Below are positions 33,270-41,412 of a DNA stretch of 64,000 nt, one piece after another. The position numbers were made by a program, and so were the translations under genes. Under the pieces are notes generated by a model that had not been told where the DNA came from, searched no databases, and worked only from the letters and a program-made list of their open reading frames with translations. The stretch is from BM003 sp963699835 (GTDB taxonomy: Bacteria > Pseudomonadota > Gammaproteobacteria > Steroidobacterales > BM003). The first letter of the stretch is position 1. Each line of letters begins with the position of its first letter. The DNA lies in assembly GCA_963699835.1 (NCBI GenBank), contig CAVOVJ010000004.1:186001-250000 (forward strand), written 5' to 3'.

Positions 33270-34898
33270 TCAGCCAATCTTGCGTGCGGTATTGATCACG
33301 TTGACGCCATCGAATCTGGCCGTCGAACTGCCGTGCGATACCGCGCTGACCTGGCCGGGCTGGCCCTTGCCGTCGAAGAACGACCCGCCGAGGCGGTAGT
33401 CGCTCTTGTCGCACAATGCGACACAGGAATTCCAGAACTCCTGGGTATTGGACTGGTAGGCAACGTCCTCGACCATTCCCTTGATCTCGCCATTCTCTAT
33501 TTCGTAAAACAGTTGCCCGCCGAACTGGAAGTTGTAGCGCTGCTGGTCAATCGAATACGAGCCCGCGCCAACGATATATATTCCCTTTTCTACGTCCTTG
33601 ATCATCGCGTCCGGCGTCAGCGGCCTGGAACCCGGTGCCAGCGAGACATTCGGCATCCGCTGAAACTGCACATCGGACCAGCTGTCGGCATAGCAACAGC
33701 CATGCGATTCCTTCTGGTCGAGCATATGCACCTGGTCGCGAATTGCCTGATAGTTGACCAGCACACCGTCCTTGACCAGATCCCATTGCCGGGTTTTGAC
33801 GCCCTCGTCATCGTAAGCAACCGCGCCGAGAGAACCCGGCTGGATTTTGTCGGCGTACAGGTTCACCAGTTTGCTGCCGTACTGGAAATCGCCGCTTTTC
33901 CACTTATCGAGGGTTGCAAAACTCGTACCGGCATAGTTGGCCTCGTAGCCGAGCACCCGATCGAGTTCGAGGGGATGACCTACCGACTCGTGAATAGTGA
34001 GCCACAGATGTGACGGATCGAGGACCAGGTCGTATTTGCCCGGCTCGATCGAGGGCGCGGTGAGTTTCTCCTTTGCCTGCTGCGCCGCGGCAACGGCATC
34101 TTCGACCATGTCGTAGGACCAGCGATAACGGGTGGTCACGCCGGGTACTTTTTCCGCGGCATCGCCATCGAGGTATTCCCAGCCCATTCCGACCGGCTGC
34201 GACAGGCTCTGCCGGGTGCGGAATTTGCCCGTCTCCTTGTCCACGGCAGTCACGAAGAACGGTGCCCACAGACGGTGCACATCCTGGTCGATATACGAAC
34301 CCTCGGTCGAGGCAAAAAACTTCTGCTCATTGACGAGGAAGAAGATGGAATTGATGAAATCGGCGCCGTTGGCCAGGGCCTTGTCGTTGACCTCCATCAA
34401 CATGTCGACCTTGTCCTTGATCGGAATCTCGAACGCGTTCTTCTTTATCGGTGTCGCCCACGACACCTTGCCGGCACCCTTGTTGGGCGCGAGGTTGACC
34501 GGCTTGGTCTGGAACTTCGAATTCGCCTTGGCGATGGCCACTGCATCGCGCGCAGCCCCGGCCACGTTTTCGGGTTTCATTTCGTTAGTGGCTGCGAATC
34601 CCCAGGTACCGTTGGCGATGACCCGGATGCCGACGCCATAAGACTCGGTATTGACGATATTCTGGACATTTTTTTCGCGGGTCACGACAAACTGGTTGAG
34701 ATACCGCCCAACCCTCGCGTCGGCATAGCTGGCCCCGGCCTTTTTCGCTGCATCGAGCGCCACGTCGGCGAGCTTCTGCTTGTGTGCGAGGTCGCCCGGC
34801 GAGAGCAGTTCCTCTGCCGCGATGACCCGCCCGCTGACCGGCACGGCAAGCGTACCCATCCCCAGGCCTGTGATTTTCAGGAATCTACGCCTGTCCAT
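33270..34898 (-). CDS. tldD: TldD family metallopeptidase with a Tat signal peptide
   Basis: 542 residues. The N-terminus MDRRRFLKITGLGMGTLAVP carries a classical twin-arginine motif (RRRFLK) and a hydrophobic stretch, so this TldD is predicted to be exported folded; Escherichia coli TldD is cytoplasmic. The metallopeptidase motif HESVGH (H303, E304, H308) and the family stretches VGIRVIANGTWGFAATN, RDQVHMLDQKESHG, and SYSIDQQRYNFQFGG are present, so the enzyme is likely active. It is the first gene of the tldD-tldE pair, and the pairing suggests the two still work together, in which case TldE would have to reach the same compartment. Confidence 0.92.
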   Translation of the reverse strand: MDRRRFLKITGLGMGTLAVPVSGRVIAAEELLSPGDLAHKQKLADVALDAAKKAGASYADARVGRYLNQFVVTREKNVQNIVNTESYGVGIRVIANGTWGFAATNEMKPENVAGAARDAVAIAKANSKFQTKPVNLAPNKGAGKVSWATPIKKNAFEIPIKDKVDMLMEVNDKALANGADFINSIFFLVNEQKFFASTEGSYIDQDVHRLWAPFFVTAVDKETGKFRTRQSLSQPVGMGWEYLDGDAAEKVPGVTTRYRWSYDMVEDAVAAAQQAKEKLTAPSIEPGKYDLVLDPSHLWLTIHESVGHPLELDRVLGYEANYAGTSFATLDKWKSGDFQYGSKLVNLYADKIQPGSLGAVAYDDEGVKTRQWDLVKDGVLVNYQAIRDQVHMLDQKESHGCCYADSWSDVQFQRMPNVSLAPGSRPLTPDAMIKDVEKGIYIVGAGSYSIDQQRYNFQFGGQLFYEIENGEIKGMVEDVAYQSNTQEFWNSCVALCDKSDYRLGGSFFDGKGQPGQVSAVSHGSSTARFDGVNVINTARKIG

Positions 34899-35134
34899 TA
34901 TCTACCTCCAAAAATGAATAACCTGTTTACCGGGCCGGACGAATGCAACTTCGGGTAAGAGCAGCAACACGCCCGCGCCGGAACTGACATCGATTTTCAC
35001 GACGGCGCCGCCCTGTTTGCCTTGGTTTTGATCGCCGTGCGGCAATTTCTCTCCGCGGCGCGCTCACCGGATATGTGTAACCTGACCGGGGAGCATACGA
35101 AAAAGTTCAACGAAATACCCGCGGTTTCAGCCAG

Positions 35135-35924
35135 TCAGCGGCCGCGTCGCTGGGCTGCCATGGTATTCGCATGATGAAAAATGTCACTCGCCGGTACCAG
35201 CCGGAACCCGGCCTCGGCCAGGCCGGGCAATACCGTTTCGAGGATATCCAGCGTCGCAGGGTACGGGTGCGCGATACCGATGGCAAAGCCGCGCTCTAAT
35301 GATAATGCCGGTAACCGCGCGAGCTGGAGGCGAATCGCGCCGGGGTCGGGATCGGTATCGGTATCGAGAAACACGTCACGGCGAACCGCGGTAATCCCGA
35401 ATTCTTCGGCGAGCTGCAGTGCATCGCTCGACGCGGTCGTGCAACTATCCATGAAATAAAGACCGCCGCGCTGACGCAGTCCCGCCATAAGCCATGCCAT
35501 GTGGCCGGGATGACGTGTCAGCAGGCTGCCCATGTGACCGTTTACACCGCTGGCATGCGGCACGGCCGCAAGACTCGCGAGCAATACCGACGTGAACTGC
35601 CCCCGGTTCATGTCCAGCCACAGCGTACCCCGTCCCGGTTCGACCGAGGCGTCCGCGGCCTGCAATGGCAGGTGGACAATGATTTCCTTGCCGCTGACAT
35701 GCGCCGCTTTCGCCAGGTCCACACCGAATCGGGTATGCAGCAGGATTGCGAGTGTGACCGCCCCGGGGCAAAGCCACTGCGCGCTGATCCTCGCGGTGAC
35801 GATAACCGAGGTCGTCGATGATAATGGCTATATCTGCAGGTGCCGCGGCAGCCGGCAATCCGCACAGGACTGCGGCACAGACGAAGGCGGTCAGGCCGGC
35901 GCGAACGGCTGCGCGCCGGGTCAC
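35135..35924 (-). CDS. yibQ: Divergent polysaccharide deacetylase family protein (YibQ), interrupted by one frameshift
   Basis: Starts at GTG 35924, overlapping the ctpA stop (GTGA). It has a Sec-type signal (to about residue 27), then IAIIIDDLGYRHREDQRAVALP in the first frame. An extra base in the CCCCGGGG run (35765-35768) ends this frame, and the family continues in the other frame with LAKAAHVSGKEIIVHLPLQ, NGHMGSLLTRHPGHMAWLM, and GIAHPYPATL. The joined product is 262 residues, the usual length. YibQ-like proteins belong to the divergent polysaccharide deacetylase family and are commonly found next to CtpA/EnvC envelope genes, as here. Substrate unknown; exported. Confidence 0.88.
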
Positions 35925-37159
35925 TCGGCCTTGCTTTGGAGGATGCGTTTGTTCTTCTTCAACGTATCCAGCGCAAATTCGATGTCCGAGTCGAACTCCG
36001 GCTCGGCCCGCGTCGGCGTTATCACCGTCCGGTTACTCAACTCGCGCTGGATTGCAATATCAGGCTCGATACCCCGGTCGTGAATGGAAACACCGGAGGG
36101 AGTGTAGTAACGCGAAGTCGTCAGCTTGATCGCCCGGCCCTTTGACAAAGGCATGACGGTCTGCACTGACCCCTTGCCATACGTGGTGCCGCCGACGATG
36201 GTCGCGCGGCCATTGTCCTGCAACGCGCCCGCCACGATTTCCGAAGCGGAAGCGGAACCGGAATTCACCAGTACGACCAGCGCCGCATCGCCAATGATGT
36301 CACCCTGGTGAGCATCCATGCGAAACCGCGCCTCGTCTACCCGGCCGTCGGCCGTCACGATGACGCCGGTATCGAGAAACGCGTCGGAGACCGCCACGGC
36401 CGCATCCAGCACACCGCCGGGGTTGTTTCTCAGATCCAGGACGAGCCCCTTGAGCGGACCTTCGTTGCTGCTTTGCAGAGCGTTGACCGATGAGCGCACC
36501 TCGCGCCCGGTGGTCTCGCTGAAATGGGTGATGCGCAGATAACCGTAATCCGGCTCGAGCAGCCGCGAGCGGACGCTGGTGACGTGGATCAGCTCGCGGG
36601 TCAGATCGACACTCACCACCTCGGCATCCGCCTTGCGCTGGATGCCGAGCGAAACCAGCGTCCCGGGCTCGCCGCGAAGCTTCGATATCGTGCTGTCGAG
36701 GCTATCGGTGGTGACCGGAATGTGATCGACGCTGAGTATGACGTCACCCGCCGCAATGCCTGCCCGGGCTGCCGGCGTGGCATCGATAGGGGTCACGACC
36801 CTGACCAGATCGTCGTCGACAGCAACCTCCAGCCCCACGCCGGAATAGGCGCCGGTCGTGCTTATCCGGATATCGGCATATTCATCGCTGTCGAGAAATG
36901 CCGAGTGTTTGTCCAGACCGGACACCATGCCGCGAATCGCATCTTCGATCAGCTGCTCATCCGTCACGTCGTCGACATAGTCGGCCTTGACCCGCTCCAG
37001 AACCTCGACCAGCAGCCGCACCTGATCGACCGGGAGCAGGTATTCCGACTGCTCCGCGTCGGTCTGGCGATCCGCAAACACGACCGAGCCGAGCGAAAGA
37101 CTCAGCCCCAGGATCGTCCCGATGGACACTGCGAGTATGCTGCGAACGCGTAAGCTCAA
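35921..37159 (-). CDS. ctpA: Carboxy-terminal processing protease (S41 family)
   Basis: 412 residues. N-terminal signal or anchor (residues 1-30), PDZ domain around residues 100-185 (GLEVAVDDDLVRVVTPIDATP, GDVILSVD), and the S41 catalytic part: LVLDLRNNPGGVLDAAVAVSD, the nucleophile serine in VNSGSASASE, and the lysine in TYGKGSVQ. Role: periplasmic trimming of C-termini of envelope proteins. It stands between envC (85 bp upstream) and yibQ (overlapping), the standard EnvC-CtpA-YibQ arrangement for cell-division and peptidoglycan control. Confidence 0.95.
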   Translation of the reverse strand: MSLRVRSILAVSIGTILGLSLSLGSVVFADRQTDAEQSEYLLPVDQVRLLVEVLERVKADYVDDVTDEQLIEDAIRGMVSGLDKHSAFLDSDEYADIRISTTGAYSGVGLEVAVDDDLVRVVTPIDATPAARAGIAAGDVILSVDHIPVTTDSLDSTISKLRGEPGTLVSLGIQRKADAEVVSVDLTRELIHVTSVRSRLLEPDYGYLRITHFSETTGREVRSSVNALQSSNEGPLKGLVLDLRNNPGGVLDAAVAVSDAFLDTGVIVTADGRVDEARFRMDAHQGDIIGDAALVVLVNSGSASASEIVAGALQDNGRATIVGGTTYGKGSVQTVMPLSKGRAIKLTTSRYYTPSGVSIHDRGIEPDIAIQRELSNRTVITPTRAEPEFDSDIEFALDTLKKNKRILQSKAE

Positions 37160-37243
37160 GGTTACCTCCGAGCCGTATTACTGTCTCAAGATAGCATATG
37201 GCCCGGGTAATGGCAGGCCATTGCGACGTTAGGTAAAACGGCC

Positions 37244-38392
37244 TCAGCGCCGTGCCAGCCGATCGGCGAACCAGCGATGCGGGTTCTGCGGCTGTTTCCC
37301 TTTGCGAATCTCGAAATAAAGCGCAGGCTGGGCCTGGCCGCCGGAATTGCCGACTTCCGCGATTGTCTCACCCGGGGCCACCCACTCGCCAACGCTCTTA
37401 TAAACGCTTTCGTTGTGACCATAGAGCGTCAGATACCCGTCGCCATGCTCGAGAATTACCAGAAGACCCAATCCGGGCAGCCAGTCCGCATAGGCTACCC
37501 GGCCATGGTAAACCGACCTGACCGGGGTGCCCTGGGCCGCCCCAACCAGGACGCCGTCCCATTTCAGGCGGCCGTGGGCGCGTGGCTGGCCGAAGTCATG
37601 CAAAAGTCTGCCGCTGAGCGGCCATGCCAGCTGGCCCTTCACCTGAACGAACGGCGCGTCCGCCTCCACCGGAAAATCACGCAACACTTCGCGCAGTTCC
37701 TCGACCAGTTTCTCCAGGGTTTCAGCCTGCGACGCCATTTCCGCGATGGCGTCGCCCTTGGCGCGAATAGTCGCCTCGACCGCGGCAAGGACCTCGGAGC
37801 GGCGCGCCCGCGCCTGCTCGAGCTCGTCCAGCTCCAGTGCCTGGCGTCTTTCCAGCTGCGCCAGCCGCTCCGCTTCGGCTTCCTGTTCCGCCGCCAGCCC
37901 ATTCAGCAGCCCCAGATCCGCGGAAACGTTTTCAATAGTGTTCCGGCGCATCCGGTTGAAATAGTCATAATAAGTGACCATTCGCCCCAGGCTTGCAGGA
38001 TCTTGTTGATTTAAAAGTAATTTCAGGCGCTCATTGCGCCCTGACATGTAGGCCGCGCGGATCTGGGCGGCAAGGCTGTCGCGCTCCGTCCCGATTCGAT
38101 CCTCGAGAGCGACCCGTTCCCGCGCCAGCGTATCGATTCGCCGGGCGGCCCCGCTCTGCTGCGCCCGCAGGCGACGCAGTGACGCCATACGCTCACCGAT
38201 ATCGGTTTCGATCCGGCGCAATTCGGTTTCCGCCGCGCTGCGCTTGTCCTGGTCGGACTCGAGCGCACGGCGCAGGTCGCTCATGCGCCCGCGCAGTGCC
38301 TCGAGTTCCGCTTCCTCGTCCGCGGCCGACCCCGGGCCCGCAACGGCACCGAGCGACAAGGCGGTGAGAATGGCAAATAGGCGTGAGCTCAT
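37244..38392 (-). CDS. envC: EnvC-type murein hydrolase activator with degenerate LytM domain
   Basis: 382 residues from ATG 38392. Signal peptide of about 22 residues, then a long coiled coil (about 25-250, rich in Arg/Glu/Gln/Leu heptads), then a LytM/M23 domain at the end. The normal zinc ligands are lost (KWDG instead of HxxxD, YFEIR instead of HxH), as in EnvC, which activates AmiA/AmiB amidases rather than cutting murein itself. It is the first gene of the envC-ctpA-yibQ run and divergent from the rhodanese gene. Confidence 0.93.
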   Translation of the reverse strand: MSSRLFAILTALSLGAVAGPGSAADEEAELEALRGRMSDLRRALESDQDKRSAAETELRRIETDIGERMASLRRLRAQQSGAARRIDTLARERVALEDRIGTERDSLAAQIRAAYMSGRNERLKLLLNQQDPASLGRMVTYYDYFNRMRRNTIENVSADLGLLNGLAAEQEAEAERLAQLERRQALELDELEQARARRSEVLAAVEATIRAKGDAIAEMASQAETLEKLVEELREVLRDFPVEADAPFVQVKGQLAWPLSGRLLHDFGQPRAHGRLKWDGVLVGAAQGTPVRSVYHGRVAYADWLPGLGLLVILEHGDGYLTLYGHNESVYKSVGEWVAPGETIAEVGNSGGQAQPALYFEIRKGKQPQNPHRWFADRLARR

Positions 38393-38465
38393 AACCGACC
38401 ACAGTTTAGTGGGTTGCGCGCGCGGCTCAAGCAACTCTTGCGTCCCGCCTCAACCGTTCTATTAC

Positions 38466-38474
38466 TGCTATAAT
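38466..38474 (+). promoter_or_regulatory. Putative extended -10 promoter of the rhodanese-grxC-secB unit
   Basis: TGC-TATAAT (TATAAT at 38469-38474) followed by CGCCGCC, 42 bases before the rhodanese ATG. A perfect extended -10 compensates for the lack of a good -35. The same motif class occurs at other starts in the window. Confidence 0.55.
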
Positions 38475-38515
38475 CGCCGCCCCGTTTTTCCGGCATTCGC
38501 GGCAGCAACTATTCA

Positions 38516-38977
38516 ATGGAAGGCTTTATCGAATTTGCCGGCGGCCATCCGTGGCTCGTCGCAGCGGCCGTGATCATGACAATCATGGTCATAGGCTATG
38601 AAATCCGGCTTCGCTCGCGCGGCTTCAGCGAGATCGGCCCGGCCGACGCGGTGCGTCTGATCAACCAGGGCGCGTTGGTCCTCGATACCCGCAGTCGCGA
38701 GCAGTTTGATGCCGGCCATATCATCAACTCCGAGCACCTGGCGCCGGATATGATCGACCAGGGCATCGAGCGCCTGCGCAAACGCCGCGAAACCGCGCTG
38801 ATCACTTGCTGCGATTCGGGCATGTCGTCCTCGCGCCTCGCCGGCCGCCTGCACCGCGACGGATTCCCGCAGGTGTTCAACTTGCGCGGGGGACTGACCG
38901 CCTGGCGCCAGGAGAATCTGCCACTGGAGACCCGGCACAAGGGCGGGAGCAAAAAGCGCAAGGGCGGCAAGCCTTGA
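38516..38977 (+). CDS. Membrane-anchored rhodanese-like protein (YibN type)
   Basis: 153 residues. One N-terminal membrane helix (WLVAAAVIMTIMVIGYEI) and a rhodanese domain with LVLDTRSREQFDAGHI and the catalytic loop CCDSGMSSSRLA, holding the active-site Cys. The tail is very basic (KGGSKKRKGGKP). Such YibN-type proteins sit in front of grxC-secB in many gammaproteobacteria, as here. Sulfur transfer is the family activity; the partner is unknown. The grxC start overlaps the stop (TTGA). Confidence 0.9.
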   Translation: MEGFIEFAGGHPWLVAAAVIMTIMVIGYEIRLRSRGFSEIGPADAVRLINQGALVLDTRSREQFDAGHIINSEHLAPDMIDQGIERLRKRRETALITCCDSGMSSSRLAGRLHRDGFPQVFNLRGGLTAWRQENLPLETRHKGGSKKRKGGKP

Positions 38978-39246
38978 ACGAAGCACATCCCGAAGTACGG
39001 ATGTATCACAGCACCTGGTGCGGTTATTGCGCCCGCGCGCGGCGCCTGCTCGAATCGAAAGGCGTCGAGCCCCGGCTTCGCGATGTCGACATGGAACCGG
39101 GCGCGCGCGACGAAATGCTGGAGCTCACCGGCAGGCGCACCGTGCCCCAGATCTTTGTCGGCAATCGTCATATTGGCGGTTGCGACGAGTTGTTCGCGCT
39201 GGAACAAAGCGGCGAACTCGACCGGCTATTGCAGCAACCGGCCTGA
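38974..39246 (+). CDS. grxC: Glutaredoxin 3
   Basis: 90 residues from TTG 38974, chosen because it overlaps the rhodanese stop (TTGA) and supplies the first beta strand; an ATG at 39001 would cut that strand to MYHSTW. Active site CGYC in HSTWCGYCARARRLLE, then the TVPQIFVGNRHIGGCDEL cis-Pro/GSH-binding stretch. Role: glutathione-dependent thiol-disulfide exchange in the cytoplasm. Between rhodanese and secB as in other gammaproteobacteria. Confidence 0.92.
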   Translation: MNEAHPEVRMYHSTWCGYCARARRLLESKGVEPRLRDVDMEPGARDEMLELTGRRTVPQIFVGNRHIGGCDELFALEQSGELDRLLQQPA

Positions 39247-39300
39247 ACCGCCGGTCCGCCATGCGGCTTAAACAGTTACTGACACAAGAAGGGATTTGTT

Positions 39301-39792
39301 ATGGCTGACAACGAACTTGATCAACAGGGCGCCGCCGCCGAGGAAAGCGCCGGGTTGCAGATCCACTTTCAACGCTTCTACCTGAAAGACTGCTCGTTCG
39401 AGTCGCCGAGTACGCCTGCGGTCTTCAGCGACCTCAACAAGTGGCAACCCGAGTTGAACCTGAATTTTTCCACCACCACGACGCTGATCGAGGGCGATCT
39501 TCGCGAGGTCACGCTGAAAGTGCATGTCGAAGTCGCCGAAGGTGACCGAACTCTTTACCTTGTCGAAGTCGAGCAGGCCGGCCTGTTCACGTTCAAAAAT
39601 TGCGACGACGCGCAACTCAAGCAGCTGCTGGGGGTCTATTGCCCGTCGATGCTGTACCCCTATGCGCGCGAGGTCGTATCCGACATGGTCGTCAAAGGTG
39701 GGTTCCCTCCGCTGCTGCTTCAGCCGGTCAATTTCGACCGTCTTTACAAGCAGTCGCGTGAGGAAATCGGACCGGCCGCCGGGAGCGCCTGA
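39301..39792 (+). CDS. secB: Protein-export chaperone SecB
   Basis: 163 residues. ATG preceded by AAGAAGGG. Family motifs: LQIHFQRFYLKDCSFESPSTP (SecA contact area), WQPELNLNFS, YLVEVEQAGLFTF, YCPSMLYPYAREVVSDMVVKGGFPPLLLQPVNF. Role: tetrameric cytoplasmic chaperone that keeps preproteins unfolded and hands them to SecA. Nothing unusual; an acidic N-terminal tail. gpsA follows within 26 bases. Confidence 0.98.
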   Translation: MADNELDQQGAAAEESAGLQIHFQRFYLKDCSFESPSTPAVFSDLNKWQPELNLNFSTTTTLIEGDLREVTLKVHVEVAEGDRTLYLVEVEQAGLFTFKNCDDAQLKQLLGVYCPSMLYPYAREVVSDMVVKGGFPPLLLQPVNFDRLYKQSREEIGPAAGSA

Positions 39793-39818
39793 ACATCGCC
39801 CCCGAGGCGACAAAAATT

Positions 39819-40811
39819 GTGGTACTGGGCGCGGGTTCCTGGGGAACGGCGCTGGCTATCCAGTTCGCCCGTGCCGGACGTCCCACAGTTTTGTGGGGTC
39901 GTGACCGCGCGCAAATGACCGCGATGGCTGACGCGGGTCTCAACCAGCGCTATCTGCCGGATGCGCCGTTCCCGCCGAACCTGGCCGTCGAGGCCGACCT
40001 TGAGAAGGCGCTGTCCGGTGCACGCGACATCCTCGTTGTCGTTCCTAGCCATGCGTTTCGCGAGATGTTGCGCCAGATCGCGGTTTACTGCGGCGACGAT
40101 ACCCGGATCGCCTGGGCCACCAAGGGTTTCGAGCTCGAAACCGGCAAACTGCCGCACCAGGTTGCCGAAGACGTGCTCGGGCCCGATGTCCCGCTGGCCG
40201 TGCTGTCGGGGCCGACTTTTGCTAAGGAAGTCGGCGCAGGCCTGCCGACCGCGATGACCGTCGCGTCGAGTGACGCCGGGTTTGCACGCGAACTCGCTGA
40301 GTCGCTGTCCAGCGAGGCGTTTCGCGCGTACACCTCGAGCGATATCAGCGGCGTCGAAGTCGGCGGCGCGGTAAAGAATGTTCTGGCAATCGGCGCCGGT
40401 ATCTCCGACGGGCTCGGCTTCGGTGCCAACACCCGCGTTGCGCTGATAAACCGCGGACTCGTGGAGATGATGCGTCTCGGAGTAGCCCTCGGTGCCGAGC
40501 GTGAGACTTTCATGGGCCTGGCCGGAATGGGCGACCTGGTGCTGACCTGCACTGACGACCTGTCACGCAACCGGCGAATGGGGCTGATGCTCGCGGCCGG
40601 AAAAAGCGTCGCCGAGGCGCAGACCGAGATCGGACAGGTGGTTGAGGGTATTCAGGCTGCGCGTGCCGTGTGGCAGGTTGCGCACCGCCAGGGCGTCGAC
40701 ATGCCGATCACCGAACAGATCTATCGCATCCTCTACGAGGATCAGTCACCGTCATCGGCAGTGGAAGCGCTGATGGCGCGCGATTTGCGGCCGGAATTCC
40801 CCCTCGGCTGA
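39819..40811 (+). CDS. gpsA: Glycerol-3-phosphate dehydrogenase [NAD(P)+]
   Basis: 330 residues from GTG 39819 (VLGAGSWGTALA Rossmann motif at the very start). The in-frame region upstream (CTG at 39789, overlapping the secB stop as CTGA) would add APEATKIV before the beta strand, which fits the fold better, so initiation at the CTG is possible. Other motifs: SGPTFAKEV, GAVKNVLAIGAGISDGLG with the catalytic Lys, NTRVALINRGL, and GLAGMGDLVLTC. Role: cytoplasmic synthesis of sn-glycerol-3-phosphate for phospholipids. Last gene of the rhodanese-grxC-secB-gpsA unit. Confidence 0.95.
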   Translation: MVLGAGSWGTALAIQFARAGRPTVLWGRDRAQMTAMADAGLNQRYLPDAPFPPNLAVEADLEKALSGARDILVVVPSHAFREMLRQIAVYCGDDTRIAWATKGFELETGKLPHQVAEDVLGPDVPLAVLSGPTFAKEVGAGLPTAMTVASSDAGFARELAESLSSEAFRAYTSSDISGVEVGGAVKNVLAIGAGISDGLGFGANTRVALINRGLVEMMRLGVALGAERETFMGLAGMGDLVLTCTDDLSRNRRMGLMLAAGKSVAEAQTEIGQVVEGIQAARAVWQVAHRQGVDMPITEQIYRILYEDQSPSSAVEALMARDLRPEFPLG

Positions 40812-40819
40812 CCGCGCTG

Positions 40820-41284
40820 CTACAGGCCGCCCGCAAAACCGGCCTGCCGCCATGCCTCGAATACCACCACAGCCGCAGCGTTCGACAAATTGAGCGAACG
40901 GCTGCCTTCGCGCATCGGGATACGCAGGCGTTGTCCGGGCGGCACGGACTCCAACACCGCTTCGGGCAGCCCGCGCGTCTCCGGGCCGAGAATCAGTGCA
41001 TCTCCGGCCTGGAATTCGGCTTCGTCGTAACGCGTTCCGCCACGCGTGGACAACGCAAACAGTCGCGGCGACGCGAGGCCCTGCAGGCAATCCGCAAGAT
41101 CCGGATGGACTACCACACTGGCATATTCGCAGTAGTCGAGTCCCGCGCGCCGCAGGCGCGCATCGTCGAGATCGAACCCGAGCGGCTCGATCAAATGCAG
41201 CGCGATCCCGGTGTTGGCGCACAGCCTGATCACGTTTCCGGTGTTGGGCGGAATTTCCGGCTCGAACAAGATCAGGTTGAACAC
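40820..41284 (-). CDS. trmL: tRNA (cytidine/uridine(34)-2'-O)-methyltransferase TrmL
   Basis: 154 residues from GTG 41284, with GGGGG 5 bases upstream. SPOUT motifs: FEPEIPPNTGNVIRLCANTG at the N-terminus, LILGPETRGLPE, and IPMREGSRSLNLSNAAAVVVFEA at the knotted C-terminus. Role: 2'-O-methylation of the wobble base in tRNA-Leu isoacceptors. It is convergent with gpsA (8 bp apart) and divergent from the DHODH gene. Confidence 0.95.
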   Translation of the reverse strand: MFNLILFEPEIPPNTGNVIRLCANTGIALHLIEPLGFDLDDARLRRAGLDYCEYASVVVHPDLADCLQGLASPRLFALSTRGGTRYDEAEFQAGDALILGPETRGLPEAVLESVPPGQRLRIPMREGSRSLNLSNAAAVVVFEAWRQAGFAGGL

Positions 41285-41412
41285 ATTGCCCCCGGCTCGA
41301 CTGGCCACGCACTCCATCGCACCACGATACCTCTGTCCGCAGCGCGGGCGAAAGTCTGACCTGGCACCGCTCCCATGGCAACATGGATTATCGCCGCGCG
41401 GCGTAGCAGAAT

